Below are positions 20,117 through 30,990 of a stretch of 64,000 nucleotides of DNA, piece by piece. The first letter of the stretch is position 1, and the number at the start of each line of letters is the position of its first letter. The position numbers and the translations under genes are program-made. Below the pieces are notes generated by a model that saw only the letters and a list, made by a program, of their open reading frames with translations, made no database searches and had not been told where the DNA came from. This stretch comes from Pedobacter sp. PF22-3 (GTDB taxonomy: Bacteria > Bacteroidota > Bacteroidia > Sphingobacteriales > Sphingobacteriaceae): contig NZ_JAPIVP010000002.1 of assembly GCF_026239555.1 (NCBI RefSeq), forward strand, positions 310,001 through 374,000. Direction: 5' to 3'.

Positions 20117-22558
20117 TTATTTATTATTAATATCCTTAAGCAGGCGTATATAATAAATTGCACTCGATGTATTTCCCTGCGAAGTCTGAATCCGAAGCCT
20201 TATATTTTTCTTTCCTGAAAGCATTTCCCGGGGTATTGCATATTCTTCAGTTTTAAATTCAGAAGTATTCCATTTTTCTGAATTATCTACAGTCAGCAGT
20301 TTTTTATCGTCAATGTAAATATCAAAAACTTTCTTTCCCCATTCTGCGCCCCAATACTTAAGCGAAATTTTAAGATCAGTTTCCCCTGTTGTTTCAAGCA
20401 AATAGCTAAAATATCCGCCATTATTGGCTGAACGCCAGAACTGGTCAGAAAAAGTTCCGGTTTGGGAAGCGCTTTGGAGCAACTGGTGGTCCACCTCTGG
20501 CTGTTGTTCTCCTGGTGCCACAAAATCTACCGTTCTTTTTTCAAGTAAAAGTTTACCTTTTTCCAAAGTTTGAAGGGAATCCAAATAATTCTTGTACTGG
20601 TCCTCGTTCAGTGTCATCCAATACATCATATACCTGGAATCATGGATTTTATAAAAAGGCTCCAGGGAAAGCTGAGTAGGATTAATGATCTTGAGGTTGG
20701 CAAAGCTGAATTCCATTGGTCTGTCTTTTTCAGGTACTATGCTGGAGATTACCTGATCGGCCCCGCCCGCGATTAATATAGGTGCCTGATCAACGGGCAG
20801 TTTTTCGCCACTGGCAATATGTCCCCAGCGGCTCTGATCGGCTACAAGTCCTTTCAAATCCTGCGTTCCGGTTTTCGCAGCAAGCAATATCGGCCCACGG
20901 AGTATTGCGCTGTAAATCGGCAGGTTTGGCAATTGCTCCAGGCTGGTGTGCATATGCAGTTCGATTTCCACAATATCGCCTTTCTTCCAGCTTCTTTTTA
21001 TTCCAACATAAGATGAGGCATCGGCATCGCTTTTTACTTCTTTATTATTGACGCGTATTTTTAGCTCCCCTGGTTTTACCCATGCAGGATATCTTACCAT
21101 AAGTATAAAGTTTGCACTCCCCTTTTCAATCTCGATTCTGGTTTTTTCAGCATCAGGAAAAGAAGTCCTTTGTACTATTTTAATGCCCTTTTTCTGCCAA
21201 TCGAGCTGCGAGGCGATAAACAAGTTCAAAAAAAGTGAATCTTTGCTGTTGGTATAAATTACCTGCCCCAGCTTACCATAATTTTCCATTCCACTCCCTA
21301 CACAACACCACATGGCTTTGTTTGGCGCAGAATATACACGATAGTGCCTTGGCCGGGCCGGTGTAAAATAAACATAACCACCGTGAACAGGATGTTGGGC
21401 AGACAAAATGTGGTTAAACAAAGCTTTTTCATAAAAATCCATATATTTTCCAAACGGCTGATCGCGGAAAAGTCCTTCAGAAAGCTTTAACATATTGTAG
21501 GTATTGCAGCTTTCCGGCCCTTCTACATCATTGATAAAATCAGGCGCAGAAGCCGGGCTTGGAAAAAACTCTCTCCTACTGTTTCCTCCTAAAGCAAGCG
21601 TGCGGTTATGGGAAACGGTTTCCCAAAAAAAGAGACCAGCCTGCCTGTAATTATCTGCATGACTTAATTCGCCTATACGCTGAAAACCGATCGCTTTGGG
21701 CACCTGGGTATTTGCGTGTTTATTGTTCAGGTTATCTTCCCTGTGCGACATGGGATCAAGCAGTTGACGATGGGAAAAGCGCATGGCAGCCTTTAAATAC
21801 TTTTCATTCCTGGTAATCTCGTAAGCATCTGCGAGAACCTCATTCATTCCACCTTGCTCGGTACCGAGCATCCTTTGCATTTGTTCATCCGATAGTTTGG
21901 CAGTTATATCCAGGCTCCAGTCACAAAAGTTTATAAATGTTTTTTTAGCATCTTCATTACCTGTATATAACCAGGCATCGCGCAGGCCTGCAAACATTTT
22001 ATGAACGTTATACCAGGGAACCCAGGCTTTACCGAACGCTTTAAAATCACCTGTTTTAAAAGTTGACCAGATTTCAGCACTGTTAGGCACGCCGCCAACA
22101 TATCCAATCGCCCAATCGGGATGATTTACGGCATTTGCAAGCTGACAAGCTTTGAGCGCTTTGATCATATAATCTAATCTTTTTTTACATTCCCCATCTC
22201 CTGTTGCAGCATAAGTTGTTGAAAGTGCAGAAAGATAATGGCCTCCTACATGGCCATCCAAACCATCCCAGTTTTCATAAGAGCTTTTTTTAGGTTTCAG
22301 ACCAGCCTGCTTCAGGTAAGGCGCCAACAATCTGTCAACATCATATTCAAGCAGTGTTTTTAAATTCAGGTTCTGGGCATGTTTAAATGGGCCATCTAAA
22401 AGACGAACTGACTGAAGTGGGAATTCATTGGCATATAATCTATCCTGGCCATTTGCATTGGCAGTCCAGCTGATCATAAAACCCAAAAGATAAAAAATAT
22501 GCTTTCTCGTTACGGCGCTCAGATTTGGTTTACGAATCATGTAGTGTGTTATAATCAT
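20117..22558 (-). CDS. GH127-type (DUF1680) beta-L-arabinofuranosidase
   Basis: About 813 residues from the ATG at 22558, which follows the GH95 stop by one base (TAA-A-ATG); an in-frame Met at 22579 would overlap GH95 by 20 nt and is less likely. Signal peptide core about 20-38 (FYLLGFMISWTANANGQ). An alpha/alpha-barrel follows with GGHYLSALS, WYNVHKMFAGLRDAW, GGMNEVLADAYEI and HANTQVPKAIGFQ. The zinc/catalytic signature of the clan is intact: Glu-x-Cys in GPESCNTYNMLKLS (near 350) and Cys-Cys in MWCCVGSG (near 418). A C-terminal beta-sandwich domain follows. It should release L-arabinofuranose; GH127 versus GH146 cannot be settled by eye. It is the last gene of a minus-strand set with CE1 and GH95. 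Confidence 0.9.
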   Translation of the reverse strand: MIITHYMIRKPNLSAVTRKHIFYLLGFMISWTANANGQDRLYANEFPLQSVRLLDGPFKHAQNLNLKTLLEYDVDRLLAPYLKQAGLKPKKSSYENWDGLDGHVGGHYLSALSTTYAATGDGECKKRLDYMIKALKACQLANAVNHPDWAIGYVGGVPNSAEIWSTFKTGDFKAFGKAWVPWYNVHKMFAGLRDAWLYTGNEDAKKTFINFCDWSLDITAKLSDEQMQRMLGTEQGGMNEVLADAYEITRNEKYLKAAMRFSHRQLLDPMSHREDNLNNKHANTQVPKAIGFQRIGELSHADNYRQAGLFFWETVSHNRTLALGGNSRREFFPSPASAPDFINDVEGPESCNTYNMLKLSEGLFRDQPFGKYMDFYEKALFNHILSAQHPVHGGYVYFTPARPRHYRVYSAPNKAMWCCVGSGMENYGKLGQVIYTNSKDSLFLNLFIASQLDWQKKGIKIVQRTSFPDAEKTRIEIEKGSANFILMVRYPAWVKPGELKIRVNNKEVKSDADASSYVGIKRSWKKGDIVEIELHMHTSLEQLPNLPIYSAILRGPILLAAKTGTQDLKGLVADQSRWGHIASGEKLPVDQAPILIAGGADQVISSIVPEKDRPMEFSFANLKIINPTQLSLEPFYKIHDSRYMMYWMTLNEDQYKNYLDSLQTLEKGKLLLEKRTVDFVAPGEQQPEVDHQLLQSASQTGTFSDQFWRSANNGGYFSYLLETTGETDLKISLKYWGAEWGKKVFDIYIDDKKLLTVDNSEKWNTSEFKTEEYAIPREMLSGKKNIRLRIQTSQGNTSSAIYYIRLLKDINNK

Positions 22559-22559
22559 T

Positions 22560-25028
22560 TTATTTTTTATACAGCGCATAGGTTTTCCCTACATCTGTTT
22601 TAATATCATATAATTGAGTTTCAGGCAAATCTACAGCTACAGCAGGCGCTAGTTTGGAAATAATCGGTTTTGGCGTTTTTGTCATGAAGAAAAAAGGATT
22701 TTGATTCTCACCAGCTGCATTTTTGGCTTCAAGTTTGGATAAGTTTAATTCATTAGGCACCCTGATCCGTAAATTTCCGCCCAACCGCGATTTAATCACA
22801 AGTTTAGTGATCATGCCGTTTACCCATTCCAGTTTAACAATCTCAAATCCTCCCTTTGCACGTAAACCACTAACATGTCCATTTGATTTCCAGACATCCG
22901 GAAGTGCAGGCAGAAGTTGAATGGCGCCATTATCTGATTGCATCAGCATCTCTGCTATACCCGAAGTGCATCCAAAATTACCATCAATCTGAAAAGGCGG
23001 GTGCGCATCAAATAGATTATTATAAGTACCACCGCTTGCCCGGTTTCCACCCACGGGCGTTAACTGGTTCTGAATAAGTTTGTAGGCATGGTTTCCGTCA
23101 AGCAGCCTTGCCCACCAGTTCACTTTCCATCCCATGCTCCATCCGGTAGAAACATCGCCACGCTGGTTCAGGGTCTTTTTGGCTGCTAAATACAATTCAG
23201 GGGTTTGGTATGGCGAAATTTGAGCGGATGGAAATAAACCATATAAATGAGATACATGCCGGTGATTATCGTTTGGATCGTCAATATCATCAATCCATTC
23301 CTGCAACTGGCCGTATTGCCCAACCTGCATTGGTGGGAGCTGGCTGCGCATTTTTTTTAAGGTATCTGCAAAAGCTTTATCTCCACCGAGAATTTCTCCC
23401 GCACGAATGACAGTGCTGAAAACATCATATACAATTTGATTACTCATTGTGGTTCCTGCATCGAGCGAGGAGCCCTGATGCGCCGGAGGGGCATTTTCGG
23501 GCGACATATCCGGATTAATGACCAAATAGCCTCTTTTAGGATCTTTAACCAGGAAATCAACATAAAACATGGCCGCTCCTTTTAAAGTTGGATAGGCTGT
23601 TTTAAGAAATAACCGATCTCCGCTGTAAAGATAGTGTTCCCACAGATGCTGACTGGCCCAACCGCCACCATGAGTCCATGCGCCCCAGAATGCACCATCT
23701 ACAGCACCGGTTGTTCTCCAGATATCTGTATTATGATGCGCCATCCATCCCCTGGCGCCGTACATATCGTGGGCGGTCTGTTTTCCGGTTTCTCCCAGTT
23801 CCTGAACCATTTTTAAAAAAGGTTCATGCAATTCGGCCAGATTTGTTTTCTCGGCAGGCCAATAGTTCATTTCCGCATTAATATTAATGGTATACTTACT
23901 ATCCCATGGTGGATATAATTTATTATTCCAGATACCCTGCAGGTTAGCAGGCTGCCCACCAGGCTGAGAACTGGAAATGAGCAGGTAGCGTCCATATTGA
24001 AAATACAGGGCTGCAAACTGCGGATCATTAACCGAATTGAAATTCTTAAGCCTGATATCAGTGGGTACATGTTCAAAATCGTTTGTCCCTAACGATAAAT
24101 CTACCCGATTAAAATATTTGTGATACTGTAATTGATGTGCTTTTAAAACAGCCTCAAATTTTTTAGGCCATGCACGGTTTAGCATTTCCCTGGCCTTTAA
24201 CTTTTCATCCCCGCTGATATCTTTATAATTGATAAAGTTGGTGGCAATAGCTAAATAAATGGTTACGGCGTTCGCATTTTCTACCACAATTGTACGCTCG
24301 GTACTGGAGATTTTGCCGCCAATATTCTTAAATGCCGCGATCCCATCAAAGCGGACGAGACCCTTTACGCCCTCATGCGCGGTGGAGGTTCCGGTAATTT
24401 CAATTTGTCCTGGCACATGCGTGTTGATTTTCGCACTGGGTTGCAGGGAAGATAATGAAGCCGTAAAACTTAATGCACCTGGTTTACTCGAGCTCAGCTC
24501 AATCGCAATTACCCCATCGGCCAGTGAGGCCAGAACCTGCCTGGTGTAAACCACATCTTTTACCTGATAGGTAGTGGTACTTACTGCATTACTGATGTCT
24601 AGTTCTCGGTAAAAGTTTGTATAGGCTTCATGACCAGCAAAATCCAGGTGCAAATCTGCAACAGGTTGAAAAATCTGTCCCTGAGACTTTTTGCTGATGA
24701 TAACTTTATTGGAGAGCATTTCTGCCTGTTTTTGTTTACCTTCAAAAATAAGTGTTCTAATGCGTGCCAATGAATCTAATGCCAAGGGATTATCATTTCT
24801 GTTGGGGCTCCCACTCCAAAGGCTATGCTCATTTAATTGAATAATTTCATTAACCACATTTCCATATACCATTGCGCCAAGCCGCCCGTTGCCAACAGGT
24901 AATGCGTTCTCCCAAATTTGTCCGGACGGGTTATTGTACCATAATTTTAATTTTGGTTTTGGTTTTTGCTGAGCAGCACCTGAGAAAACAACATTAATGA
25001 AGAGCAGCAGTAGCGCAAAGTTTTTCAT
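22560..25028 (-). CDS. GH95 alpha-L-fucosidase / alpha-L-galactosidase
   Basis: 822 residues with signal peptide to about 19 (FSGAAQQ). GH95 features in order: [27 protein letters not shown] at the start of the N-terminal domain; [15 protein letters not shown] and [16 protein letters not shown], whose two Asn activate the water in characterised members; MSPENAPP carrying the general acid Glu; and [17 protein letters not shown] with the catalytic-site Asp. Family members cut alpha-1,2-linked L-fucose or L-galactose by inversion. In a xylan locus, alpha-L-galactosidase activity on corn-type glucuronoarabinoxylan side chains, as known for Bacteroides ovatus, is the more natural reading. It lies 18 bp after the CE1 esterase and one base before the GH127 start. 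Confidence 0.93.
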   Translation of the reverse strand: MKNFALLLLFINVVFSGAAQQKPKPKLKLWYNNPSGQIWENALPVGNGRLGAMVYGNVVNEIIQLNEHSLWSGSPNRNDNPLALDSLARIRTLIFEGKQKQAEMLSNKVIISKKSQGQIFQPVADLHLDFAGHEAYTNFYRELDISNAVSTTTYQVKDVVYTRQVLASLADGVIAIELSSSKPGALSFTASLSSLQPSAKINTHVPGQIEITGTSTAHEGVKGLVRFDGIAAFKNIGGKISSTERTIVVENANAVTIYLAIATNFINYKDISGDEKLKAREMLNRAWPKKFEAVLKAHQLQYHKYFNRVDLSLGTNDFEHVPTDIRLKNFNSVNDPQFAALYFQYGRYLLISSSQPGGQPANLQGIWNNKLYPPWDSKYTININAEMNYWPAEKTNLAELHEPFLKMVQELGETGKQTAHDMYGARGWMAHHNTDIWRTTGAVDGAFWGAWTHGGGWASQHLWEHYLYSGDRLFLKTAYPTLKGAAMFYVDFLVKDPKRGYLVINPDMSPENAPPAHQGSSLDAGTTMSNQIVYDVFSTVIRAGEILGGDKAFADTLKKMRSQLPPMQVGQYGQLQEWIDDIDDPNDNHRHVSHLYGLFPSAQISPYQTPELYLAAKKTLNQRGDVSTGWSMGWKVNWWARLLDGNHAYKLIQNQLTPVGGNRASGGTYNNLFDAHPPFQIDGNFGCTSGIAEMLMQSDNGAIQLLPALPDVWKSNGHVSGLRAKGGFEIVKLEWVNGMITKLVIKSRLGGNLRIRVPNELNLSKLEAKNAAGENQNPFFFMTKTPKPIISKLAPAVAVDLPETQLYDIKTDVGKTYALYKK

Positions 25029-25046
25029 GGAGCAAATAATCAGTGG

Positions 25047-26375
<1,329 letters not shown>

Positions 26376-27560
26376 ATGAAAATGATCCAAACCATGCGCT
26401 GGTACGGCCCCGATGATCTAGTTACGCTAGCCGATATTCTACAGGCAGGCTGTACAGGCGTAGTAACTGCTTTACATCACATCGCTGTTGGCGAAATCTG
26501 GTCTGAGGAAGAAATATTAGCCCGAAAATCACTTATTGAATCTTCTGGCCTGGTATGGGAAGTGGTAGAAAGTTTACCCGTACATGAAGACATTAAAAAG
26601 CGGCAGGGAGAATATCAGCTATGGATTGAAAATTATAAAATTAGTCTGAAAAACCTGGCCAACTGCGGAATCAAAGTGATTACTTACAATTTCATGCCGG
26701 TGTTAGACTGGATGCGGACAGATTTAAAATATAAAACCCGCACTGGCGCACTCGCTTTAAGATTTGAGAAAACAGCATTCATTGCTTTTGACCTTTATCT
26801 GTTAAACCGACCTGGAGCAAGCGCTGATTATACGCCACAAGAATTGGAAGATGCCAAAAGTTTCTTTATTAAACTTACCCCACAAGAGCAGCGCACTTTA
26901 ATGAGTAGCTGTTTACAGGGTTTGCCGGGAAGTAAAGATCATTTCACTAAAGATCAGGTGCTTACTTTACTGGAAGGATATAAAAACATTTCTGCAGCAA
27001 CACTGAGTGATAATTTGATCAGTTTTTTGGAGGAAATCACGCCTACCGCCGATCAAAGTGGGCTACAGTTAGCCATACATCCGGATGATCCTCCCTACCC
27101 GATTTTAGGTTTGCCAAGAATTATGAGTACAGAAGCACATGCGCAAAAAATATTAAAAGCGGTGCCTGCGTCATCAAATGGAATCTGTTTTTGCAGTGGT
27201 TCTTTTGGTGCCAGGCCAGATAATGATTTAAAGGGAATGATTGAACGGTTGGGAAACAAAATATATTTCCTGCACCTGCGAAGCGTGCAACGAGAGGATA
27301 ACGGCAATTTTTATGAAGCTAATCACCTGGAAGGAAATGCAGATATGAGCGGTTTGGTAAGAGCTATTCTAAAACTCATGCATTCCGAAAACCGTGCGAT
27401 CCCTATGCGTCCCGATCATGGCCATCAAATGCTTGATGATCTGGATAAAAGTCCCTACCCAGGTTATTCTGCGATAGGAAGACTGAAAGGACTTGCCGAA
27501 CTGCGCGGACTCGAATTGGGCATCAGCGAAACTTTAAAAACAAAAAACTTACATCATTAA
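26376..27560 (+). CDS. uxuA: Mannonate dehydratase
   Basis: 394 residues, the same length as Escherichia coli UxuA. Start MRWYGPDDLVTLADILQAG aligns with the E. coli N-terminus, so the chosen Met is right within a few codons. Conserved stretches: GVVTALHHIAVGEIWS, KVITYNFMPVLDW, LAIHPDDPPYPILGLPRI, GICFCSGSFGARPDNDL, FLHLRSVQRE, MRPDHGHQMLDD; the Cys and His residues in these match the metal site of the family. It converts D-mannonate to 2-keto-3-deoxygluconate in the cytoplasm, using glucuronate released by GH67. No uxaC or classical uxuB is in the window; the SDR gene at 30991 may supply the preceding reduction. Confidence 0.96.
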   Translation: MKMIQTMRWYGPDDLVTLADILQAGCTGVVTALHHIAVGEIWSEEEILARKSLIESSGLVWEVVESLPVHEDIKKRQGEYQLWIENYKISLKNLANCGIKVITYNFMPVLDWMRTDLKYKTRTGALALRFEKTAFIAFDLYLLNRPGASADYTPQELEDAKSFFIKLTPQEQRTLMSSCLQGLPGSKDHFTKDQVLTLLEGYKNISAATLSDNLISFLEEITPTADQSGLQLAIHPDDPPYPILGLPRIMSTEAHAQKILKAVPASSNGICFCSGSFGARPDNDLKGMIERLGNKIYFLHLRSVQREDNGNFYEANHLEGNADMSGLVRAILKLMHSENRAIPMRPDHGHQMLDDLDKSPYPGYSAIGRLKGLAELRGLELGISETLKTKNLHH

Positions 27561-27642
27561 ATACCCGGGTAATTTTTAGTTGAGCTTAAATATAAAAACC
27601 AGCAAAAACCCAGGCATATATCTTCAATAACCAAATACAATT

Positions 27643-29310
27643 ATGAAAAAAATCTTTTATTTATTCTTACTGTGCTTCACTACACAAGCATTTGCACAGA
27701 TAAAATTTACGAATCCCATTCTTGCCGGTTTTTATCCGGATCCAAGTATCACGAAAGTAGGATCTGATTATTACCTGGTTAATTCTACCTTTTCTTATTT
27801 TCCGGGTATCCCTGTTTTTCACAGTAAGGATTTAAAAAACTGGAAACAGATTGGAAATGTAATTGAGCGAAATTCACAGATGACTTTTCTGGGCGATGGA
27901 ACCTCACGTGGTTTGTTCGCGCCTTCTATCAATTACCATAAGGGAACCTTTTATATGACCTGTACCAATATAGACAAGGGCGGAAATTTTGTGATGACGG
28001 CTAAAAATCCTGCAGGCCCATGGAGCGACCCGGTATGGTTACGCGAAGTACGGGGAATAGATCCATCTTTATTTTTTGATGAAGATAAAGCCTATATCGT
28101 TTACAATAGTGATGCCCCAGACAATAAGCCACTTTATAGTGGCCACCGTACCATCCGCACCTATGAATTTGATCCCGCAACGCTAAAAGTTAAGGGGGAA
28201 GAACATTTGCTTGTAAATGGTGGAGTAGATATTTCAAAAAAACCGGTATGGATTGAGGGACCACACATTTTTAAACGCGGAGACTGGTATTACATCTGCG
28301 CTGCTGAGGGTGGAACGAGTGTAAATCATTCCCAGGTTATCCTTAGAAGTCGGGCTGCTAACGGCCCATATGTGCCCTATGAAAAAAATCCAATTCTAAC
28401 ACAACGGGATTTAGATCCAAACCGTGCAAATCCGATAACTTCTACCGGCCATGCAGAATTGGTTGAAGGCCCTGATGGAAAAACTTATGCCATTTTCCTT
28501 GCCGTGCGCCCATATGAAGGAAATTTTTACAACACCGGAAGGGAAACTTTTATTGCGCCAGTTAAATGGACAAATGGATGGCCTGTAATTAATCCCGGTT
28601 TAAAGGAAGTTCAATATCAGTACTCAGCAGATTATAAAGAAATCAAGCAAGCAGGCGCGCCACCACAAAACGGAAACTTTTCTTATCGCACCACATTCGA
28701 TAAAGATTTGGATCCATCGCTATTATTTTTAAGAAAAAACGACAGCTCATGGTATAAACTTGATAAGAAAAATGGACTAACGATGAAACTTAAGCCCGAA
28801 ACCTGCATGGAAAAAACAAATCCGGCTTTTTTAGGAAAGAGACAGCAACATATGTTCTGTTCGGCAAGTACAGCGCTTCATTTTTTGCCAAAATCTGAAA
28901 ATGAGAAAGCAGGATTTATGATTTTCCAGGGGGAATTTAATTTCTACTTCATGTGTAAATCTATTAAAGAAAATGCAGCTGTAATTCAGCTCTTTAAAGG
29001 CGATAAGGCTACCAATAAAATGGTATTACTTACAGAATTGCCTTTACCTAACTCATCAGCCGATCTTCAGCTGGAGATTGAAGCTAAAGGTGGCCTGTAT
29101 GATTTCAAATATCGTCAGGGAAATAGTGGCGACTGGTTGATGCTGAAAAAAGACGTTGATGGCAAGTATTTAAGTACGCAGGCTGCCGGCGGCTTTATCG
29201 GTTCGCTTTTCGCGCTGTATGCTACATCTTCTGGCCAACCAAGCGATAATACAGCAAGCTTTAAGTGGCTGGATTATAGCGGGAATGATAAAATTTATCA
29301 TTCGAAATAA
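27643..29310 (+). CDS. GH43 beta-xylosidase/alpha-L-arabinofuranosidase with C-terminal sandwich domain
   Basis: 555 residues, signal peptide 1-19 (TTQAFAQ). GH43 five-bladed propeller about 22-325: base Asp33 in GFYPDPSI, pKa-tuning Asp in RGIDPSLFFDED, acid Glu in WIEGPHIFKRGDWYYI. Residues about 345-550 form the concanavalin-like C-terminal domain (DUF1349 / GH43_C2 type) found in xylosidases of this family, which shapes the active site. Likely activity: removal of xylose or arabinofuranose from oligosaccharides in the periplasm. It follows uxuA by 82 bp on the same strand and may share its transcript. Confidence 0.94.
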   Translation: MKKIFYLFLLCFTTQAFAQIKFTNPILAGFYPDPSITKVGSDYYLVNSTFSYFPGIPVFHSKDLKNWKQIGNVIERNSQMTFLGDGTSRGLFAPSINYHKGTFYMTCTNIDKGGNFVMTAKNPAGPWSDPVWLREVRGIDPSLFFDEDKAYIVYNSDAPDNKPLYSGHRTIRTYEFDPATLKVKGEEHLLVNGGVDISKKPVWIEGPHIFKRGDWYYICAAEGGTSVNHSQVILRSRAANGPYVPYEKNPILTQRDLDPNRANPITSTGHAELVEGPDGKTYAIFLAVRPYEGNFYNTGRETFIAPVKWTNGWPVINPGLKEVQYQYSADYKEIKQAGAPPQNGNFSYRTTFDKDLDPSLLFLRKNDSSWYKLDKKNGLTMKLKPETCMEKTNPAFLGKRQQHMFCSASTALHFLPKSENEKAGFMIFQGEFNFYFMCKSIKENAAVIQLFKGDKATNKMVLLTELPLPNSSADLQLEIEAKGGLYDFKYRQGNSGDWLMLKKDVDGKYLSTQAAGGFIGSLFALYATSSGQPSDNTASFKWLDYSGNDKIYHSK

Positions 29311-29391
29311 CTTAAACTCACGCAAGTTTCCAAACGAGCGTCGATAATAATGGGTTTACTGACAAAACGATAAAATTGTTAAGCTACCTAC

Positions 29392-29418
29392 GCACTCGTT
29401 AAAAACGAGCGCGGGCTT
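29392..29418 (+). terminator. Candidate terminator after GH43
   Basis: CTCGTT-AAA-AACGAG stem-loop, extended outwards by two G-C pairs past an A/C mismatch, followed shortly by CTTTT. It lies 82 bp after the plus-strand GH43 stop. Confidence 0.45.
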
Positions 29419-29438
29419 TTAAGATTTATATAAAAATT

Positions 29439-29522
29439 CGTCATTGCGAGAAGGAACGACGAAGCAATCTTTCCTGTTGAAAAGATTGCTTCGTCGGCTG
29501 AAAATGCCTCCTCGCAATGACG
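29439..29522. repeat. REP-like palindromic element, short-loop copy
   Basis: CGTCATTGCGAG at the left mirrors CTCGCAATGACG at the right; inside, ACGACGAAGCAATCT mirrors AGATTGCTTCGTCG. It is 84 bp, with a loop 13 bases shorter than the 97-bp copies at 50216 and 57732. Confidence 0.8.
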
Positions 29523-29542
29523 ATCACTCTTGAGGTTCGTCA

Positions 29543-29561
29543 CCCTGAACTTTTTTCAGGG
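29543..29561. repeat. Short CCCTGAA hairpin repeat
   Basis: CCCTGAA, CTTTT loop, TTCAGGG. Hairpins of this form are common between genes in Bacteroidota. It may help terminate the flanking convergent GH43 transcripts. Confidence 0.5.
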
Positions 29562-29708
29562 TCCTTTACGCAAAAAACTGATCTTGTGCCCGAATTTCAG
29601 AACATGCTGTCAACTTAATGGCTTCGCGTAGCTACGAAATTAGAGCGTGATGGAAATATAAAATCCTCATCCTTAGAGATATTAAGCAGATAATATCCCT
29701 CAGAGAAT

Positions 29709-29777
29709 CGTCATTCCCAGGTGGATCGGAGATCTTAAAACGCTTGTATTAAGATCCCCGCCTGCGCGGGAATGACG
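29709..29777. repeat. CGTCATTCCC palindromic repeat
   Basis: CGTCATTCCC (29709-29718) is the reverse complement of GGGAATGACG (29768-29777); an inner pair, GGAGATCTTAA against TTAAGATCCCC, partly matches. It is a palindrome of 69 bp, of a different family from the REP at 29439. Confidence 0.7.
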
Positions 29778-29817
29778 AATCTATTGGTGGATTTGTCTTT
29801 GATCGCACCGCAGGTAG

Positions 29818-30918
29818 TTAACCCTTATTCGGTTTTATAAGCTCAATCGTGCCATCTTTAAGGTGATGAAGTTCAGTTACTTTCACATTTCTTAAATGTG
29901 TTTTTCCCGAGAGCTGGGTATCGTGATAAAAAATATACCACTTACCTTTAATTTCAACAATGGAATGATGAGTAGTCCAGCCCTCTACAGGTGTCATGAA
30001 AGTGCCTTGATATTTAAAAGGACCCCATGGATTATCTGATATTGCCGATGCCAGAAAATGGGTATCACCTGTTGAATAGGTAAAATAATACTTCCCGTTA
30101 TATTTGTGCATCCAGGCACCTTCAAAAAATCTGCGATCATGATCTTTTGTAAGAAGCGGTTTACCTTGCGGATCTAAAATGACCACATCTTTCACCTTCC
30201 CATCAAAAGCCATCATATCCTTGCTTAGTTTTACCACTTTTGCACTCAAAGCAGGTTCGTTTTCTTGTTGAGAATCGGTTTTAGAACCATTTGGATCATA
30301 TTTCCCATCTTTCCAGCGTTGAAGCTGTCCGCCCCAGATGCCGCCAAAATACATGTAGCTGCTGCCATCTGTATCGGTAAAAACTGCAGGATCAATACTA
30401 AAACTGCCTTCAATTGGCTCTTTAGCTGCTTTAAACGGTCCAGCCGGATACTTCGAGGTTGCCACCCCTATCCTGAAAACGTCATTTTTATCCTTCACAG
30501 GAAAATAGAGATAGTAAGTACCATTTTTATAGGCCGCATCCGGTGCCCATAATTGCCTGCCTGCCCATGGAATATCACTTACAGATAGTGCAGGTTCATG
30601 AATGGTTACCTTACCACCAATGCTGTCCATACTCAGAATCCGATAATCTTTCATATCAAAATGATCACCATTATCATTTTCTTTCACACCCGATTCGATA
30701 TCATGCGATGGGTAGATGTAAATTTTACCATTGAATACGTGCGCAGAAGGATCTGCAGTATAAATTTCTTTCACCAATGGCTCAGAAAGATATTGTTTCT
30801 GCTCTGTTTTTGAAGTTTCCTTTTCCTCAGCATGCTTCTTTTTTTCCTGGCAGGAACTTCCTAAAGCAACAATTAGGGCAATGCCCAAAATAGATTGGCT
30901 TTTAATTTTTAGATTCAT
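29818..30918 (-). CDS. GH43 family glycoside hydrolase, lipoprotein
   Basis: 366 residues. Lipoprotein signal with Cys23 in ALGSSCQEKKK followed by a Lys/Glu-rich linker (24-42), so it is membrane-anchored, possibly on the surface. One GH43 propeller: base Asp in YTADPSAHV, Asp in FSIDPAVFTD, acid Glu in FFEGAWMHKYNGKYY. No accessory domain. Probable arabinofuranosidase or xylosidase on xylan fragments. It is 72 bp downstream of the minus-strand SDR gene and may be co-transcribed with it. Confidence 0.93.
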   Translation of the reverse strand: MNLKIKSQSILGIALIVALGSSCQEKKKHAEEKETSKTEQKQYLSEPLVKEIYTADPSAHVFNGKIYIYPSHDIESGVKENDNGDHFDMKDYRILSMDSIGGKVTIHEPALSVSDIPWAGRQLWAPDAAYKNGTYYLYFPVKDKNDVFRIGVATSKYPAGPFKAAKEPIEGSFSIDPAVFTDTDGSSYMYFGGIWGGQLQRWKDGKYDPNGSKTDSQQENEPALSAKVVKLSKDMMAFDGKVKDVVILDPQGKPLLTKDHDRRFFEGAWMHKYNGKYYFTYSTGDTHFLASAISDNPWGPFKYQGTFMTPVEGWTTHHSIVEIKGKWYIFYHDTQLSGKTHLRNVKVTELHHLKDGTIELIKPNKG

Positions 30919-30990
30919 TATTATTCATTTTTGGTTAAATACGATTAATGAGAGTTTTATCCCAATCTGGGCTAAATCATTTATTTAGCT

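Larger units (their letters stand above)
29311..29817. other. 507-bp convergent intergenic region packed with palindromic repeats
   Basis: Between two convergent GH43 genes. It holds a terminator-like hairpin (29392-29412), a REP-like palindrome (29439-29522), a CCCTGAA/TTCAGGG hairpin (29543-29561) and a CGTCATTCCC palindrome (29709-29777). No open frame of note. Confidence 0.7.
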
